A stretch of 64,000 nucleotides of DNA from Microbacterium lacus (lineage in GTDB: Bacteria; Actinomycetota; Actinomycetes; Actinomycetales; Microbacteriaceae), in NCBI RefSeq assembly GCF_002812805.1, contig NZ_NMUM01000005.1, positions 62,001 through 126,000 of the forward strand, read 5' to 3'. The position numbers and the translations under genes were made by a program. A model generated the notes under the pieces. The model worked only from the letters and a program-made list of their open reading frames with translations, was not told the origin of the DNA and did no database searches. How positions within the stretch are numbered: position 1 is the first letter of the stretch; every line of letters begins with the position of its first letter. Positions 24,354 through 33,409 of this stretch are shown in pieces.

Positions 24354-24974
24354 GTGACCGAGCTAGACCAGAACTCAGCGCCCACGCCCTCGACCCCGAG
24401 GCGCGTCGTCGTCGCGGAGGACGAGTCGCTCATCCGACTCGACATCGTCGAGATCCTCCGTGACAACGGATACGACGTCGTCGGAGAGGCAGGGGACGGC
24501 GAAACCGCCGTTCAGCTTGCCACCGAACTGCGTCCGGATCTGGTGATCATGGATGTCAAAATGCCCATCATGGATGGCATCAGCGCCGCTGAGAAGCTGA
24601 ACAAGAACCACGTGGCGCCCGTCGTGCTGCTGACGGCGTTCAGCCAGAAAGAGCTCGTGGAGCGTGCCAGCGAGGCCGGCGCCCTGGCGTACGTGGTCAA
24701 GCCGTTCACGCCGAACGACCTGCTTCCGGCGATCGAGATCGCGCTCAGCCGCTACCAGCAGATCATCACGCTCGAGGCCGAGGTGGCCGACATGGTCGAG
24801 CGCTTCGAGACCCGCAAGCTCGTCGACCGGGCCAAGGGCCTGCTGAACGAGAAGATGGGCCTGTCGGAGCCCGAGGCTTTCCGCTGGATTCAGAAGGCTT
24901 CGATGGATCGTCGTCTGACGATGCAGGATGTCGCGAAGGCGATCATCGAGCAGCTGGCGTCGAAAAAGGCTTAG
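24354..24974 (+). CDS. pdtaR: ANTAR-domain response regulator (PdtaR type)
   Basis: A 206-residue two-domain regulator. The receiver domain (about 16-130) has the acidic pair AEDE, phosphoacceptor Asp67 (VIMDVKMPIMDG) and Lys in VVKPF. The ANTAR RNA-binding domain (about 145-203) reads ETRKLVDRAKGLLNEKMGL then EAFRWIQKASMDRRLTMQDV. ANTAR regulators bind paired RNA hairpins to antiterminate; the PdtaS kinase partner is not in the window. It lies beside polA and pyk as in other actinobacteria. Confidence 0.93.
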   Translation: MTELDQNSAPTPSTPRRVVVAEDESLIRLDIVEILRDNGYDVVGEAGDGETAVQLATELRPDLVIMDVKMPIMDGISAAEKLNKNHVAPVVLLTAFSQKELVERASEAGALAYVVKPFTPNDLLPAIEIALSRYQQIITLEAEVADMVERFETRKLVDRAKGLLNEKMGLSEPEAFRWIQKASMDRRLTMQDVAKAIIEQLASKKA

Positions 24975-24989
24975 CCCGCATCTCGGGCG

Positions 24990-25049
24990 GGTCGCTTCGA
25001 CGAGCTCAGCGACCGATCCGTTGCGGTCCCTGAGCTTGTCGAAGGGACC
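24990..25049. repeat. Actinobacterial dispersed inverted repeat between converging genes
   Basis: Two 25-bp arms (24990-25014 and 25025-25049) pair with three mismatches around a 10-nt loop. The right arm contains CCTGAGCTTGTCGAAGGG, a sequence widely dispersed in Microbacteriaceae and other actinobacteria. It lies between the stops of pdtaR and the thioesterase and may act as a bidirectional terminator. Confidence 0.85.
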
Positions 25050-25058
25050 ACGGGGGCC

Positions 25059-25487
25059 TTACGGCGCGGCGGGCACGTCCTTGATGAGGTTCGTGATGCG
25101 GACCGTCGACAGGCGTCGGCCCCGTTCATCCGTCACGACGATCTCGTGCACTGTCACGCTGCGGCCGACGTGAATGGGCGTGCAGGTGCCCGTCACGTGA
25201 CCCTCGGTGGCTGAACGGGTGTGCGTCGCGTTGATATCGAGCCCCACGGCCAGTCGACCGGGTCCGGCCAACAGGTTCGCGTGCATCGAGCCGAGCGACT
25301 CCCCGAGCACGACGTAGGCACCGCCGTGCATGAGGCCGACGGGCTGCGTGTTCCCCTCGACGGGCATCGTGGCGATGGCACGCTCGCGCGAGAACTCGAC
25401 CCAGGCCATTCCCATCTTGTCGCCCAAGGCGCCGAATCCGCGTCGGTTGACCCATTCGAGCGGGTCCACGGCGGGAGCATCAGACAT
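25059..25487 (-). CDS. Hotdog-fold acyl-CoA thioesterase (PaaI/YdiI-like)
   Basis: A 142-residue single hotdog domain. The active-site helix is GLMHGGAYVVLGESLGSMHA (about 50-69), with His-Gly-Gly and the catalytic Glu typical of PaaI/EntH/YdiI enzymes. Substrate is unclear; a dihydroxynaphthoyl-CoA or phenylacetyl-CoA thioester is possible. A strong AAGGAGG lies 6 nt before the ATG at 25487 and fixes the start. Divergent from polA. Confidence 0.85.
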   Translation of the reverse strand: MSDAPAVDPLEWVNRRGFGALGDKMGMAWVEFSRERAIATMPVEGNTQPVGLMHGGAYVVLGESLGSMHANLLAGPGRLAVGLDINATHTRSATEGHVTGTCTPIHVGRSVTVHEIVVTDERGRRLSTVRITNLIKDVPAAP

Positions 25488-25547
25488 GGGCCCTCCTTCA
25501 AGAGCGAGGGCACGGTCGCGCCCGTGGGGACTGTCCGAACCGGTGGC

Positions 25548-25553
25548 TAGGCT
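25548..25553 (+). promoter_or_regulatory. -10 box of polA
   Basis: TAGGCT ends 6 nt before GTG 25560. Exactly 8 nt upstream, CTGTCCGAA (25531-25539) weakly resembles the PafBC/RecA-NDp element (five of nine positions). Confidence 0.5.
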
Positions 25554-25559
25554 GTGGGG

Positions 25560-28217
25560 GTGCCGGACTCCGAAAAGCCTACCCTCATGATCGTCGACGG
25601 CCATTCGCTGGCTTTCCGAGCGTTCTACGCGCTCCCGGTCGACAATTTCACCACCAAAGATCATCAGCACACGAACGCCATCTACGGCTTCCTGTCGATG
25701 TTCGTGAACCTGATCAAAGACCACAAACCCACGCACATCGCGGTCGCCTTCGACCTGTCGCGTACCTCGTTCCGTACCCGCGAGTACGCGGAGTACAAGG
25801 CGAACCGCTCCGAGACGCCTCCCGAGTTCTCCGGCCAGATCCCGCTATTGCGCGACGCCCTCGACGCGATGGGAATCCCGATCGTGACGAAAGAGGACTA
25901 CGAGGCCGACGACGTTCTCGCAACCCTTTCGACCCAGGGTGCGGCGCAGGGTTTCGACGTCTTGGTCGTCTCGGGCGACCGCGATTCGATCCAGCTGGTG
26001 ACGGATGACGTCACGCTTCTCTACCCGTCTGTGCAGGGCGTCTCTCAGCTCAAGCGCTACGACACCGCCGCGGTGATCGAGCGCTACGGCGTCCGGCCGG
26101 AACAGTATCCAGACATCGCCGCGCTCGTCGGTGAAACGAGCGATAATCTGCCCGGCGTGCCGAAGGTCGGCGAGAAGACCGCGGTCAAGTGGCTGAATCA
26201 GTTCGGCTCGCTCGACGAGCTTCTGAGCAACGCAGACAAGGTCGGCGGGGTCGTCGGCAACAACCTCCGTGAACACATCGATGCCGTGCGGCGTAACCGC
26301 ACGCTCAACCGCCTCGTCACGGACCTCGAGCTTCCGCTGGGCCCGACCGACCTCGCGATGCAGCCGATCGACGCGCAGGCGGTGCGCGACATCTTCGCGC
26401 GCCTCGAGTTCCGCACCCTGTTGCCGCGCGTCTTCGAAGCCGTCGGGCTGGACGCCGAAGAGACCGCGGCCGCAGCCGCACGTGAGCCGGGCGTCGCGGC
26501 CCCGACGGTGCGAGAAGTGACCGCTGTCGAGGCGGCTGAGTGGGCCAACGCGCTCGCACCTGAGGTCTCCGTGGGTGTCACCGTCACCCTGCAGTCGGGG
26601 ATGCCGCACCGCGTGGGTCTCGCGACGAGCGATGAGGCACTGGAGCTGACGTGGACGGCGGATGCTCCCGGTTGGGATGCCTTGGGGGAGTGGTTCGCCG
26701 GCCCGGCACCCAAGGTGACCAACGATGCCAAACCGCAGGTCAAGGCACTCCGCCGGGCGGGATACTCCCTCGGGGGACTCGCATTCGACACGCTGCTGGC
26801 GGGTTGGCTGCTGCGCCCGAGCTTTCCCGACAAGACCCTCGCCGACCTCGTCGACCGGTACCTGGACGAGAAGCTGCCGGAGTCCGATCCGACCCAGCTC
26901 GTTCCCGAGACCGAGGGCGCGACTCCCGCGCAACTCGCCTGGTACACGCTGCGCGTCGCTGACGCTCTCGCCGACGACATGCCCGAGCCGGTCCGCGCGG
27001 TTCTGGACGACATCGAGCTGCCGACCCTCACGGCTCTGGCGGATCTCGAACTCGCGGGCGTCGCGGTCTCGCACACCAAGCTCTCGGAGTTCTCGGCCGA
27101 GCTGGGGGCGCGTGCCGAGGGGATCGCGCAAGAGGCGTACGCAACCATCGGTCGTGAGGTCAACCTCGGATCGCCCAAGCAGCTGCAAGAGGTCCTCTTC
27201 GAAGAGCTCGCTCTGCCGAAGACGCGCAAGACGAAGACGGGATACTCCACGGATGCCGCCGTGCTCGCCGACCTGCAAGAGACGGCTCCGCATCCGTTCC
27301 TGAATCTTCTGCTGCAGCATCGCGAGGCGACCAAGCTGCGCCAGATCATCGAGTCGCTCGACACGGCGATCGCGGACGACGGACGCATCCACACGACCTA
27401 TCTGCAGACAGGCAGCCAAACCGGCCGTCTCTCGAGCACCGACCCCAACCTGCAGAACATTCCTGTCCGCACCGAAGAGTCGCGCCGCATCCGGAGCGCA
27501 TTCGAAGTCGGGCCGGGGTACGAGGCTCTCCTGACGGCGGACTACTCGCAGATCGAGATGCGGATCATGGCGCATCTATCAGAAGACCCTGGTTTGATCG
27601 AGGCGTTCAACTCGGGCGAGGACCTGCACCGCTTCGTGGGTGCCCGCGTGTTCGGCGTCGAGCCGGCCGAAGTCAGCTCGGCCATGCGCACGAAGGTCAA
27701 AGCGATGTCGTACGGGCTGGTCTACGGTCTCTCGGCGTTCGGGCTGTCCAAGCAACTCCGCATCGAGCAGAGCGAAGCCAAACAGCTGATGATGGAGTAC
27801 TTCGCCCGCTTCGGAGCCGTGCGAGACTACCTGCGCGCTTCGGTGGAACAGGCGAAGATCGACGGGTACACCACCACGATCTTCGGTCGCCGTCGGCCGT
27901 TCCCGGACCTCGCCAGCCCGAACCGTGTGCTGCGCGAGAACGCCGAGCGCGCGGCGCTGAACGCACCCATCCAGGGCAGTGCGGCCGACATCATGAAGAT
28001 CGCGGTGCTGGACATCCACGCGGCCTTGCACGAGCAGGGTCTCGGGTCGCGAGTCTTGATGCAAATCCACGACGAACTCGTCCTCGAAGTGGCGCCGGGG
28101 GAGTGGGACGCCACGGAACAGATCGTCCGGACCCGCATGGGCGGTGCCGCGAAGCTTTCGGTTCCTCTCGATGTGCAGATCGGCCGAGGTTCGGACTGGA
28201 ACGAGGCCGCTCACTAG
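25560..28217 (+). CDS. polA: DNA polymerase I
   Basis: An 885-residue replication and repair polymerase. Residues 1-300 form the 5'-3' exonuclease (TLMIVDGHSLAFRAFYALP; EADDVLATLS). The middle domain lacks the DxE metal motif of an active proofreading exonuclease, as usual in actinobacteria. The polymerase domain (about 500-885) has motif A DYSQIEMRIMAHLS, motif B RTKVKAMSYGLVYGLSAFG and motif C QIHDELVLEV. GTG 25560 is preferred over GTG 25554 because TAGGCT lies 6 nt before it. Confidence 0.98.
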   Translation: MPDSEKPTLMIVDGHSLAFRAFYALPVDNFTTKDHQHTNAIYGFLSMFVNLIKDHKPTHIAVAFDLSRTSFRTREYAEYKANRSETPPEFSGQIPLLRDALDAMGIPIVTKEDYEADDVLATLSTQGAAQGFDVLVVSGDRDSIQLVTDDVTLLYPSVQGVSQLKRYDTAAVIERYGVRPEQYPDIAALVGETSDNLPGVPKVGEKTAVKWLNQFGSLDELLSNADKVGGVVGNNLREHIDAVRRNRTLNRLVTDLELPLGPTDLAMQPIDAQAVRDIFARLEFRTLLPRVFEAVGLDAEETAAAAAREPGVAAPTVREVTAVEAAEWANALAPEVSVGVTVTLQSGMPHRVGLATSDEALELTWTADAPGWDALGEWFAGPAPKVTNDAKPQVKALRRAGYSLGGLAFDTLLAGWLLRPSFPDKTLADLVDRYLDEKLPESDPTQLVPETEGATPAQLAWYTLRVADALADDMPEPVRAVLDDIELPTLTALADLELAGVAVSHTKLSEFSAELGARAEGIAQEAYATIGREVNLGSPKQLQEVLFEELALPKTRKTKTGYSTDAAVLADLQETAPHPFLNLLLQHREATKLRQIIESLDTAIADDGRIHTTYLQTGSQTGRLSSTDPNLQNIPVRTEESRRIRSAFEVGPGYEALLTADYSQIEMRIMAHLSEDPGLIEAFNSGEDLHRFVGARVFGVEPAEVSSAMRTKVKAMSYGLVYGLSAFGLSKQLRIEQSEAKQLMMEYFARFGAVRDYLRASVEQAKIDGYTTTIFGRRRPFPDLASPNRVLRENAERAALNAPIQGSAADIMKIAVLDIHAALHEQGLGSRVLMQIHDELVLEVAPGEWDATEQIVRTRMGGAAKLSVPLDVQIGRGSDWNEAAH

Positions 28218-28226
28218 GCTCGAAGG

Positions 28227-29903
28227 ATGACCGAAGCAACTCGCACGCAAACGCAGATCGACGCGATCGCCGAATCCTGGGTCGACACGCTCGCAGAACT
28301 CTCGCCCACGCTCGGTACGTACATCGGCCGGACGGAGCACGCCGACCGGTTCGATGACTTCTCGCCCGAGGGTCACGCGCGGTTCGCCGACGAGGCCCGT
28401 CGGACGCTGGGCGCCCTCGATGCGGCACAGCCGACGGATCCGATCGACGACATCACCCGCACCGACCTCTCGAGCGAGCTTCGTCTGGCGCTGGAGTTGC
28501 ACGACATCCGCTGGAACCTGCGCGACCTCAACGTGATCGCTTCCCCCGCACAAGAGATCCGCGAGGTCTTCGACCTGATGCCCACATCCACTACCGACGA
28601 TTGGGAAGTCATCGCCCGCAGGCTGGGCGCTGTCAAGGGCGCGGTGGAGGGCTATACGGCGTCGCTCCGCGAAGGTCTGCGTCAGGGCATCGTGCCCGCC
28701 CGGCGACAGGTCGTCGAGGTGCTCACGCAGATCAGCCGCTACACAGCCGACAACGGCTTCTTCGCCGAGTTCGCCGGCGAAGCCGCGCCCGAGGAGGGAC
28801 AACTCCCGGCATCTCTGGCCCGCGAACTCGCCGACCAGTCGGGAGCCGCCCGGGTCGCTTACGACCAGCTGGCGGAGTTCATGCGCGCAGAGCTCGCGCC
28901 CGCCGCGGGTGAGGCAGACGCCGTGGGGCGCGAGGTCTACGCCCTGCATTCCCGACGCTTCCTGGGCGCCTCCATCGACCTCGACGAAACGTACGAATGG
29001 GGTACGGAAGAGCTCGCGCGCATGGTCGCCGAGCAGGAGTCGATCGCGCACGAGATCAGCCCCGGCGCGAGCGTCGAAGAAGCCGTCGCCCTGCTCGAGA
29101 AGGACCCGTCGCGCAAGCTTTATGGAACCCAGGCGCTGCAGGAGTGGATGCAGGCAACAAGCGACCGAGCCGTCGCCGAGCTGGGCGCGACCCACTTCGA
29201 CATCCCCGAGCAGATCCGCACGCTGGAGTGCATGATCGCTCCCACGCAAGAGGGCGGCATCTACTACACGGGCCCCACCGACGACTTCTCCCGACCCGGC
29301 CGCATGTGGTGGTCGGTGCCCGAGGGCGTCACCGAGTTCGACACCTGGCGCGAACTCACGACCGTCTATCACGAGGGCATCCCCGGCCATCACCTGCAGA
29401 TCGGGCAGGCCGTCTACAACCGTGCCCAGTTGAACTCGTGGCGGCGCCTGCTCGCCGGCACCTCCGGGCACGCCGAGGGATGGGCGCTCTACGCGGAACG
29501 CTTGATGCAGGACCTCGGGTACCTCGACGACCCGGCCGACCGGCTCGGGATGCTCGACGGACAGCGGATGCGTGCGGCCCGTGTCGTTCTCGACATCGGG
29601 GTCCACCTCGGCAAGGAGCGACCGGACGGTCAAGGCATCTGGGATGCCGACTACGCACTCGCCTTCATGGGTCGGAACGTCAATATGCCGGATGAGTTCG
29701 TGCGTTTCGAAGTCAACCGCTACCTCGGATGGCCGGGACAGGCACCCTCGTACAAGGTCGGGCAGCGCATCTGGGAGCAGGTGCGCGACGACTACGCCGA
29801 GGCCCGGGGCACCGACTTCTCGATCAAGGAGTTCCACAAACGCGCGCTCGACGTGGGCGGCGTCGGCCTCGACACGCTGCGCACGGCCTTGCTGCGCGGC
29901 TGA
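28227..29903 (+). CDS. DUF885 family protein (putative zinc peptidase)
   Basis: A 558-residue, mostly helical protein of the DUF885 family. Conserved histidine/glutamate motifs are VYHEGIPGHHLQIGQA (about 379-394) and HAEGWALYAERLMQDLG (about 414-430), consistent with a metallopeptidase of the gluzincin type. Substrate unknown. No signal peptide, so cytoplasmic. TAGGCT (28215-28220), right at the polA stop, ends 6 nt before the ATG, suggesting an independent leaderless transcript. Confidence 0.88.
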   Translation: MTEATRTQTQIDAIAESWVDTLAELSPTLGTYIGRTEHADRFDDFSPEGHARFADEARRTLGALDAAQPTDPIDDITRTDLSSELRLALELHDIRWNLRDLNVIASPAQEIREVFDLMPTSTTDDWEVIARRLGAVKGAVEGYTASLREGLRQGIVPARRQVVEVLTQISRYTADNGFFAEFAGEAAPEEGQLPASLARELADQSGAARVAYDQLAEFMRAELAPAAGEADAVGREVYALHSRRFLGASIDLDETYEWGTEELARMVAEQESIAHEISPGASVEEAVALLEKDPSRKLYGTQALQEWMQATSDRAVAELGATHFDIPEQIRTLECMIAPTQEGGIYYTGPTDDFSRPGRMWWSVPEGVTEFDTWRELTTVYHEGIPGHHLQIGQAVYNRAQLNSWRRLLAGTSGHAEGWALYAERLMQDLGYLDDPADRLGMLDGQRMRAARVVLDIGVHLGKERPDGQGIWDADYALAFMGRNVNMPDEFVRFEVNRYLGWPGQAPSYKVGQRIWEQVRDDYAEARGTDFSIKEFHKRALDVGGVGLDTLRTALLRG

Positions 29904-30016
29904 CCTCGAATCAGGGGCCGGAGATGGGACCCAGACCGGAGACGGAGTCCGTCGGGTCGACGGGAATGGTTGAGTGCGGCATCCTGTTACATACACGTGA
30001 ATAGAAAGGCGTGCCC

Positions 30017-31066
30017 ATGACTCTCGAACTCGGTCTCGATACCTTCGGCGACATCACCCGCGGCTCCGACGGCTCTCTGGTCAGCGACGCCCAAACCATC
30101 CGTGACGTCGTCGACGAGGCGGTGCTTGCCGATCAGGTCGGCGTCTCTTTCATCGGCCTGGGGGAGCACCACCGTCGTGACTTCGCGATCACGAGTCCCG
30201 AGATCGTGCTCTCGGCGATCGCGGCCCGCACCGAGAACATCCGTCTCGGCACGGCGGTGACCGTGCTCTCGAGCGACGATCCCGTGCGGCTGTATGAGCG
30301 GTTCGCCACGCTCGACGCGATCTCACGCGGCCGTGCCGAGATCATCCTCGGGCGCGGCTCGTTCATCGAGTCGTTCCCGCTGTTCGGGTACGAGCTGAGC
30401 GACTACGAGGTGCTGTTCGAAGAGAAGCTCGGGCTGGTCACCGAGCTTCTGAAAGAGAAGCCGGTCACCTGGCAGGGCACGACCCGTGCACCGCTCCACA
30501 ACGCCGACGTGTTCCCCAAGACCGAGAACGGGCTCAAGGCCTGGATCGGGGTGGGCGGCAGCCCGGAGTCGGTCGTGCGGGCCGCGCGGCACGGGTTGGG
30601 CCTCATGCTGGCGATCATCGGGGGACCGGCCGACCGGTTCCGTCCGTTCGTCGAGCTCTACCACCGCTCGCTCGCGGCGCTCGGCAGCGAGATGCTGCCG
30701 GTCGGCGTCCACTCGCCCGGCCACATCGCCGAGACCGACCAGCAGGCGTGGGAAGAGGCGTACCCGGGCTTCGAGGAGCTGAACAACACGATCGGTCGCG
30801 AGCGGGGTTGGCCCCCGTACAACCGGATGCGCTTCCAGCACGACGTCGGGCCCGAGGGTGCGACGTACGCCGGATCGCCGGAGACAGTGGCCCAGAAGAT
30901 CGCGCAGACCGTTCGCACGCTCGGCATCTCGCGCTTCGACCTGAAGTACGCTTCGGGTTCGCTGTCGCACGACAAGCTCATGAAGAGCATCGAGCTCTAC
31001 GGCACGCGTGTCATTCCGCGGGTGCACGAGCTGCTCGCCGAAGATCCGGGGCCGCACGCCGCTTAG
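30017..31066 (+). CDS. LLM-class flavin-dependent oxidoreductase
   Basis: A 349-residue luciferase-like TIM barrel. It begins MTLELGLDTFGDIT and carries VSFIGLGEHHRRDFAI and SAIAARTENIRLGTAVTVLS (about 61-80), typical FMN-binding luciferase-family segments. The reaction is unknown. GAAAGG at 30004-30009 supports ATG 30017 rather than GTG 30011. It stands alone. Confidence 0.88.
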   Translation: MTLELGLDTFGDITRGSDGSLVSDAQTIRDVVDEAVLADQVGVSFIGLGEHHRRDFAITSPEIVLSAIAARTENIRLGTAVTVLSSDDPVRLYERFATLDAISRGRAEIILGRGSFIESFPLFGYELSDYEVLFEEKLGLVTELLKEKPVTWQGTTRAPLHNADVFPKTENGLKAWIGVGGSPESVVRAARHGLGLMLAIIGGPADRFRPFVELYHRSLAALGSEMLPVGVHSPGHIAETDQQAWEEAYPGFEELNNTIGRERGWPPYNRMRFQHDVGPEGATYAGSPETVAQKIAQTVRTLGISRFDLKYASGSLSHDKLMKSIELYGTRVIPRVHELLAEDPGPHAA

Positions 31067-31085
31067 CCCTCCCGGCTTTCCGTGT

Positions 31086-31166
31086 GCACAGCGACGCAGA
31101 ATCCGCCCAACAGCGTCACCGAGACGCCGATCGGGGCCTTCGGGCGCGATTCTTGCGTCGTTGTGC
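31086..31166. repeat. Long imperfect inverted repeat after the LLM oxidoreductase
   Basis: GCACAGCGACGCAGAATC (31086-31103) pairs with 31148-31166 with two mismatches and one bulge, enclosing a 44-nt loop. It is most likely a transcript end or dispersed repeat. Confidence 0.6.
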
Positions 31167-31233
31167 CCGCTGGCTCGGTGAGCCGCGCCTCGCGGCGGGA
31201 CGCCGTCACCATCGCGGCGCCTAGGCTGGGTCG

Positions 31234-31992
31234 GTGTCATCCGTACGTTACGTCGCGATCGGCGACTCCTTCACCGAGGGCGTCGGCGACGAGCTCCCCG
31301 ACGGCACGACGCGCGGCTGGGCGGACCTGGTCGCTCAGGGATGGGCGAACGCGACCGCCAATCCCATCGAGTACACGAACCTCGCCATCCGCGGCAAGCT
31401 CATCTGGCCGATCGTCCGCGAACAGCTTGAGCCCGCGCTGGCGCTGAAGCCGACGCATCTGTCGTTCAACGGCGGCGGCAACGACATGCTTCGTCCGCGC
31501 GCCGACATCGAGCACATCGCGGATGCCTTTACGCAGGTGCTCCGGCGCTGCGATGAGGAGAGTGTGACGCTCATCCTGCTCTCGGGCGCAGACCCGTCGC
31601 AGCAGCTTCCGCTCGGCCGCATGATCCGGCGTCGCGGCGATGCCCTGTCACGCGCAGTCCTTGCTCGGGCGAAGGGCCGTTCCGATATCGTCCGGGCACT
31701 CAACTGGCCTGACGCAGACCTCGGAACGCCTCCGTTCTGGTCGGAGGATCGGCTGCACATGAATGCTCGCGGCCACCACCGGGTGGCTGCTCGGGTGCTG
31801 GATGCACTCGGGCTCGCGCCGCCCGCCGACTGGTGGGAACTCCCGTCGCTCGCGGCCGGAGGGCTGACGGGGCTCAGGTACTACCGCACGCATGTCGGAC
31901 CGTGGATGCGTCGACGTATCACGCGCACGTCGTCCGGCGACGGCCGTGTGGCCAAGTATGCGGAGTGGGTGACGGTTCCTCCGCTCGGTTGA
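31234..31992 (+). CDS. SGNH/GDSL hydrolase
   Basis: A 252-residue serine esterase/lipase-like protein. Block I is YVAIGDSFTEGVGDE (catalytic Ser near residue 10), block III FNGGGNDML and block V DRLHMNARGHHRVA (Asp and His). No signal peptide. GTG start; TAGGCT (31222-31227) ends 6 nt upstream. A clear paralogue lies at 60601. Substrate unknown. Confidence 0.9.
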   Translation: MSSVRYVAIGDSFTEGVGDELPDGTTRGWADLVAQGWANATANPIEYTNLAIRGKLIWPIVREQLEPALALKPTHLSFNGGGNDMLRPRADIEHIADAFTQVLRRCDEESVTLILLSGADPSQQLPLGRMIRRRGDALSRAVLARAKGRSDIVRALNWPDADLGTPPFWSEDRLHMNARGHHRVAARVLDALGLAPPADWWELPSLAAGGLTGLRYYRTHVGPWMRRRITRTSSGDGRVAKYAEWVTVPPLG

Positions 31993-32002
31993 GCCGGCAC
32001 CC

Positions 32003-32065
32003 CCGCGAGAGGACCCAACACGCCGCGCATCGGCGACGCGCACGGCGTGTTGCGTCCGTTCGCGG
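32003..32065. repeat. Inverted repeat between converging SGNH and secreted-protein genes
   Basis: 23-bp arms at 32003-32025 and 32043-32065 pair with three mismatches. The right arm contains CGGCGTGTTGCGTCCGTTCG, shared with the repeat at 53185-53206. Probably a bidirectional terminator. Confidence 0.8.
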
Positions 32066-32067
32066 CG

Positions 32068-32850
32068 TCAGCAGCCGGGGCCTGAGGGGTCTTCGGCGCA
32101 GGTGCGCTGCACGAGTCCCGTCCGCACCACGACGACACGCACGTCGTAGAACGCCGGAGCGGAGGTGACGGCCCCGGTGACCGGCCGCCACGTGCCCGTG
32201 CCGAAGTTCACGGCCGCGGTGTACACGACCCGCACTCCCGCGCGGTATGAGCCCGGGGCGCCGTAGACGTGACTGGTCGGGGTCGCCGTGTAGTCGGGAA
32301 CGCCGAGGCGGGCCCAGCTCGATCCGCCCGTCGTCGTCGTGCGGCTCGTGCCGTCGCCGTGATCGAAACGGTACCCGGTTGGCGTGAAGCGCACGGTCAC
32401 GTCGAACCCCAGCAGCGGCCCGCTTTGAAGCTGGACGGATGACGCTGCCACCAGATTCGTCGGCATCCCCACCACACCGAGACCCAGCGGTTCGCCCGTG
32501 ACCGTCGGCAGAGCGGGAATGAAGGAGCGCAGATCTTCGGCGGTCACATCGGGGAGCGTCACGACGCTGTAGAGCGGTCGGCACAGAGCCGAGTCACATT
32601 CCTCCTCGGCTGCCGGGGGAGTGGTGCCCGAACCACCGCCGGGACCGCCGCCGGACCCGCCCTCGCCGTTCGACGCGCCGGGGTTGCCCGGAGTGGTGAC
32701 CCCGGCGCCGACGTCGACCTGGGAGCCGTCCGTGGTGGCGCTGCATGTGCCGCTCCAGCTTCCGCCCAAGCACTGTGAAGCGTCGGCCCGCGCGGCGCCC
32801 GTGAACAAGAGCCCTATCGAGAGTGTGAGCACGAGCGGCGCGATCAGCAT
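32068..32850 (-). CDS. Secreted protein with PKD-like domain
   Basis: A 260-residue exported protein. Hydrophobic signal segment 2-20 ends near ARADA. A Gly/Ser/Pro/Thr low-complexity linker covers about 52-80. A PKD-like fold follows, with RFDHGDGTS and SHVYGAPGSYRAGVRV. Six cysteines suggest disulfides. It overlaps the upstream lipoprotein gene by 7 nt, so the two are made together. Likely surface or secreted role; function unknown. Confidence 0.75.
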   Translation of the reverse strand: MLIAPLVLTLSIGLLFTGAARADASQCLGGSWSGTCSATTDGSQVDVGAGVTTPGNPGASNGEGGSGGGPGGGSGTTPPAAEEECDSALCRPLYSVVTLPDVTAEDLRSFIPALPTVTGEPLGLGVVGMPTNLVAASSVQLQSGPLLGFDVTVRFTPTGYRFDHGDGTSRTTTTGGSSWARLGVPDYTATPTSHVYGAPGSYRAGVRVVYTAAVNFGTGTWRPVTGAVTSAPAFYDVRVVVVRTGLVQRTCAEDPSGPGC

Positions 32851-33383
32851 GCCGGACCGTCGTCTCTGCCGCTGACACTTTCCATGACAAGGAAGCGACC
32901 ATCAGCGCTGGGACGAAATTCGACGCGCATCGACTGAATGTCCACTCGGTCCGCAGCCACAACCGAGCCACCGCTCTGATCGATGACGTCAACCCCTGAG
33001 ACATCAAGACACACGTCGGCGGTCACGGAAAGGTCATTCTGGTCAAAGCTCGTGGGGAGGAATAGCTGAACTGAAGACGCGCCGGTCACAGATTCCCCAT
33101 CAGCATGCATTTGGGCGAAGAGCTTTCGCTCGCCCGCATTCAAGTCGCCGGTCGTCCAGGCGTACACAGCCTCAAACGTCTCGGGGTCGGCGAGGTCTAC
33201 CTGGTTCAGCGCATCGACATAAGCGCGATAGGTGGCTTCCGCCGCGGCGAAGGCCTCGGCCTCGGAACGGAAGGATGGGGCGGGCGTGGGCTCGATCACC
33301 GGATCGGCCGCGCACCCGGCGAGCAGGGCGGCGAGCAGGGCGGCGAGAGCCGCGACGACGAGGATCCGGGCGGGCCGCTGCAC
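32844..33383 (-). CDS. Small lipoprotein, DUF6318-like
   Basis: A 179-residue lipoprotein. The N-terminal hydrophobic stretch ends in the lipobox LLAGC. The mature part has the AEATYRAYVDALNQVDLADP segment seen in DUF6318-type actinobacterial lipoproteins. GTG 33383 is preferred because TAGCGT (33390-33395) ends 6 nt upstream; GTG 33389 would directly abut the -10 box. First gene of a pair with the secreted PKD-like protein. Confidence 0.75.
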   Translation of the reverse strand: MQRPARILVVAALAALLAALLAGCAADPVIEPTPAPSFRSEAEAFAAAEATYRAYVDALNQVDLADPETFEAVYAWTTGDLNAGERKLFAQMHADGESVTGASSVQLFLPTSFDQNDLSVTADVCLDVSGVDVIDQSGGSVVAADRVDIQSMRVEFRPSADGRFLVMESVSGRDDGPAC

Positions 33384-33409
33384 GCCCACACGCTAGCGCG
33401 GGGTGAAGC

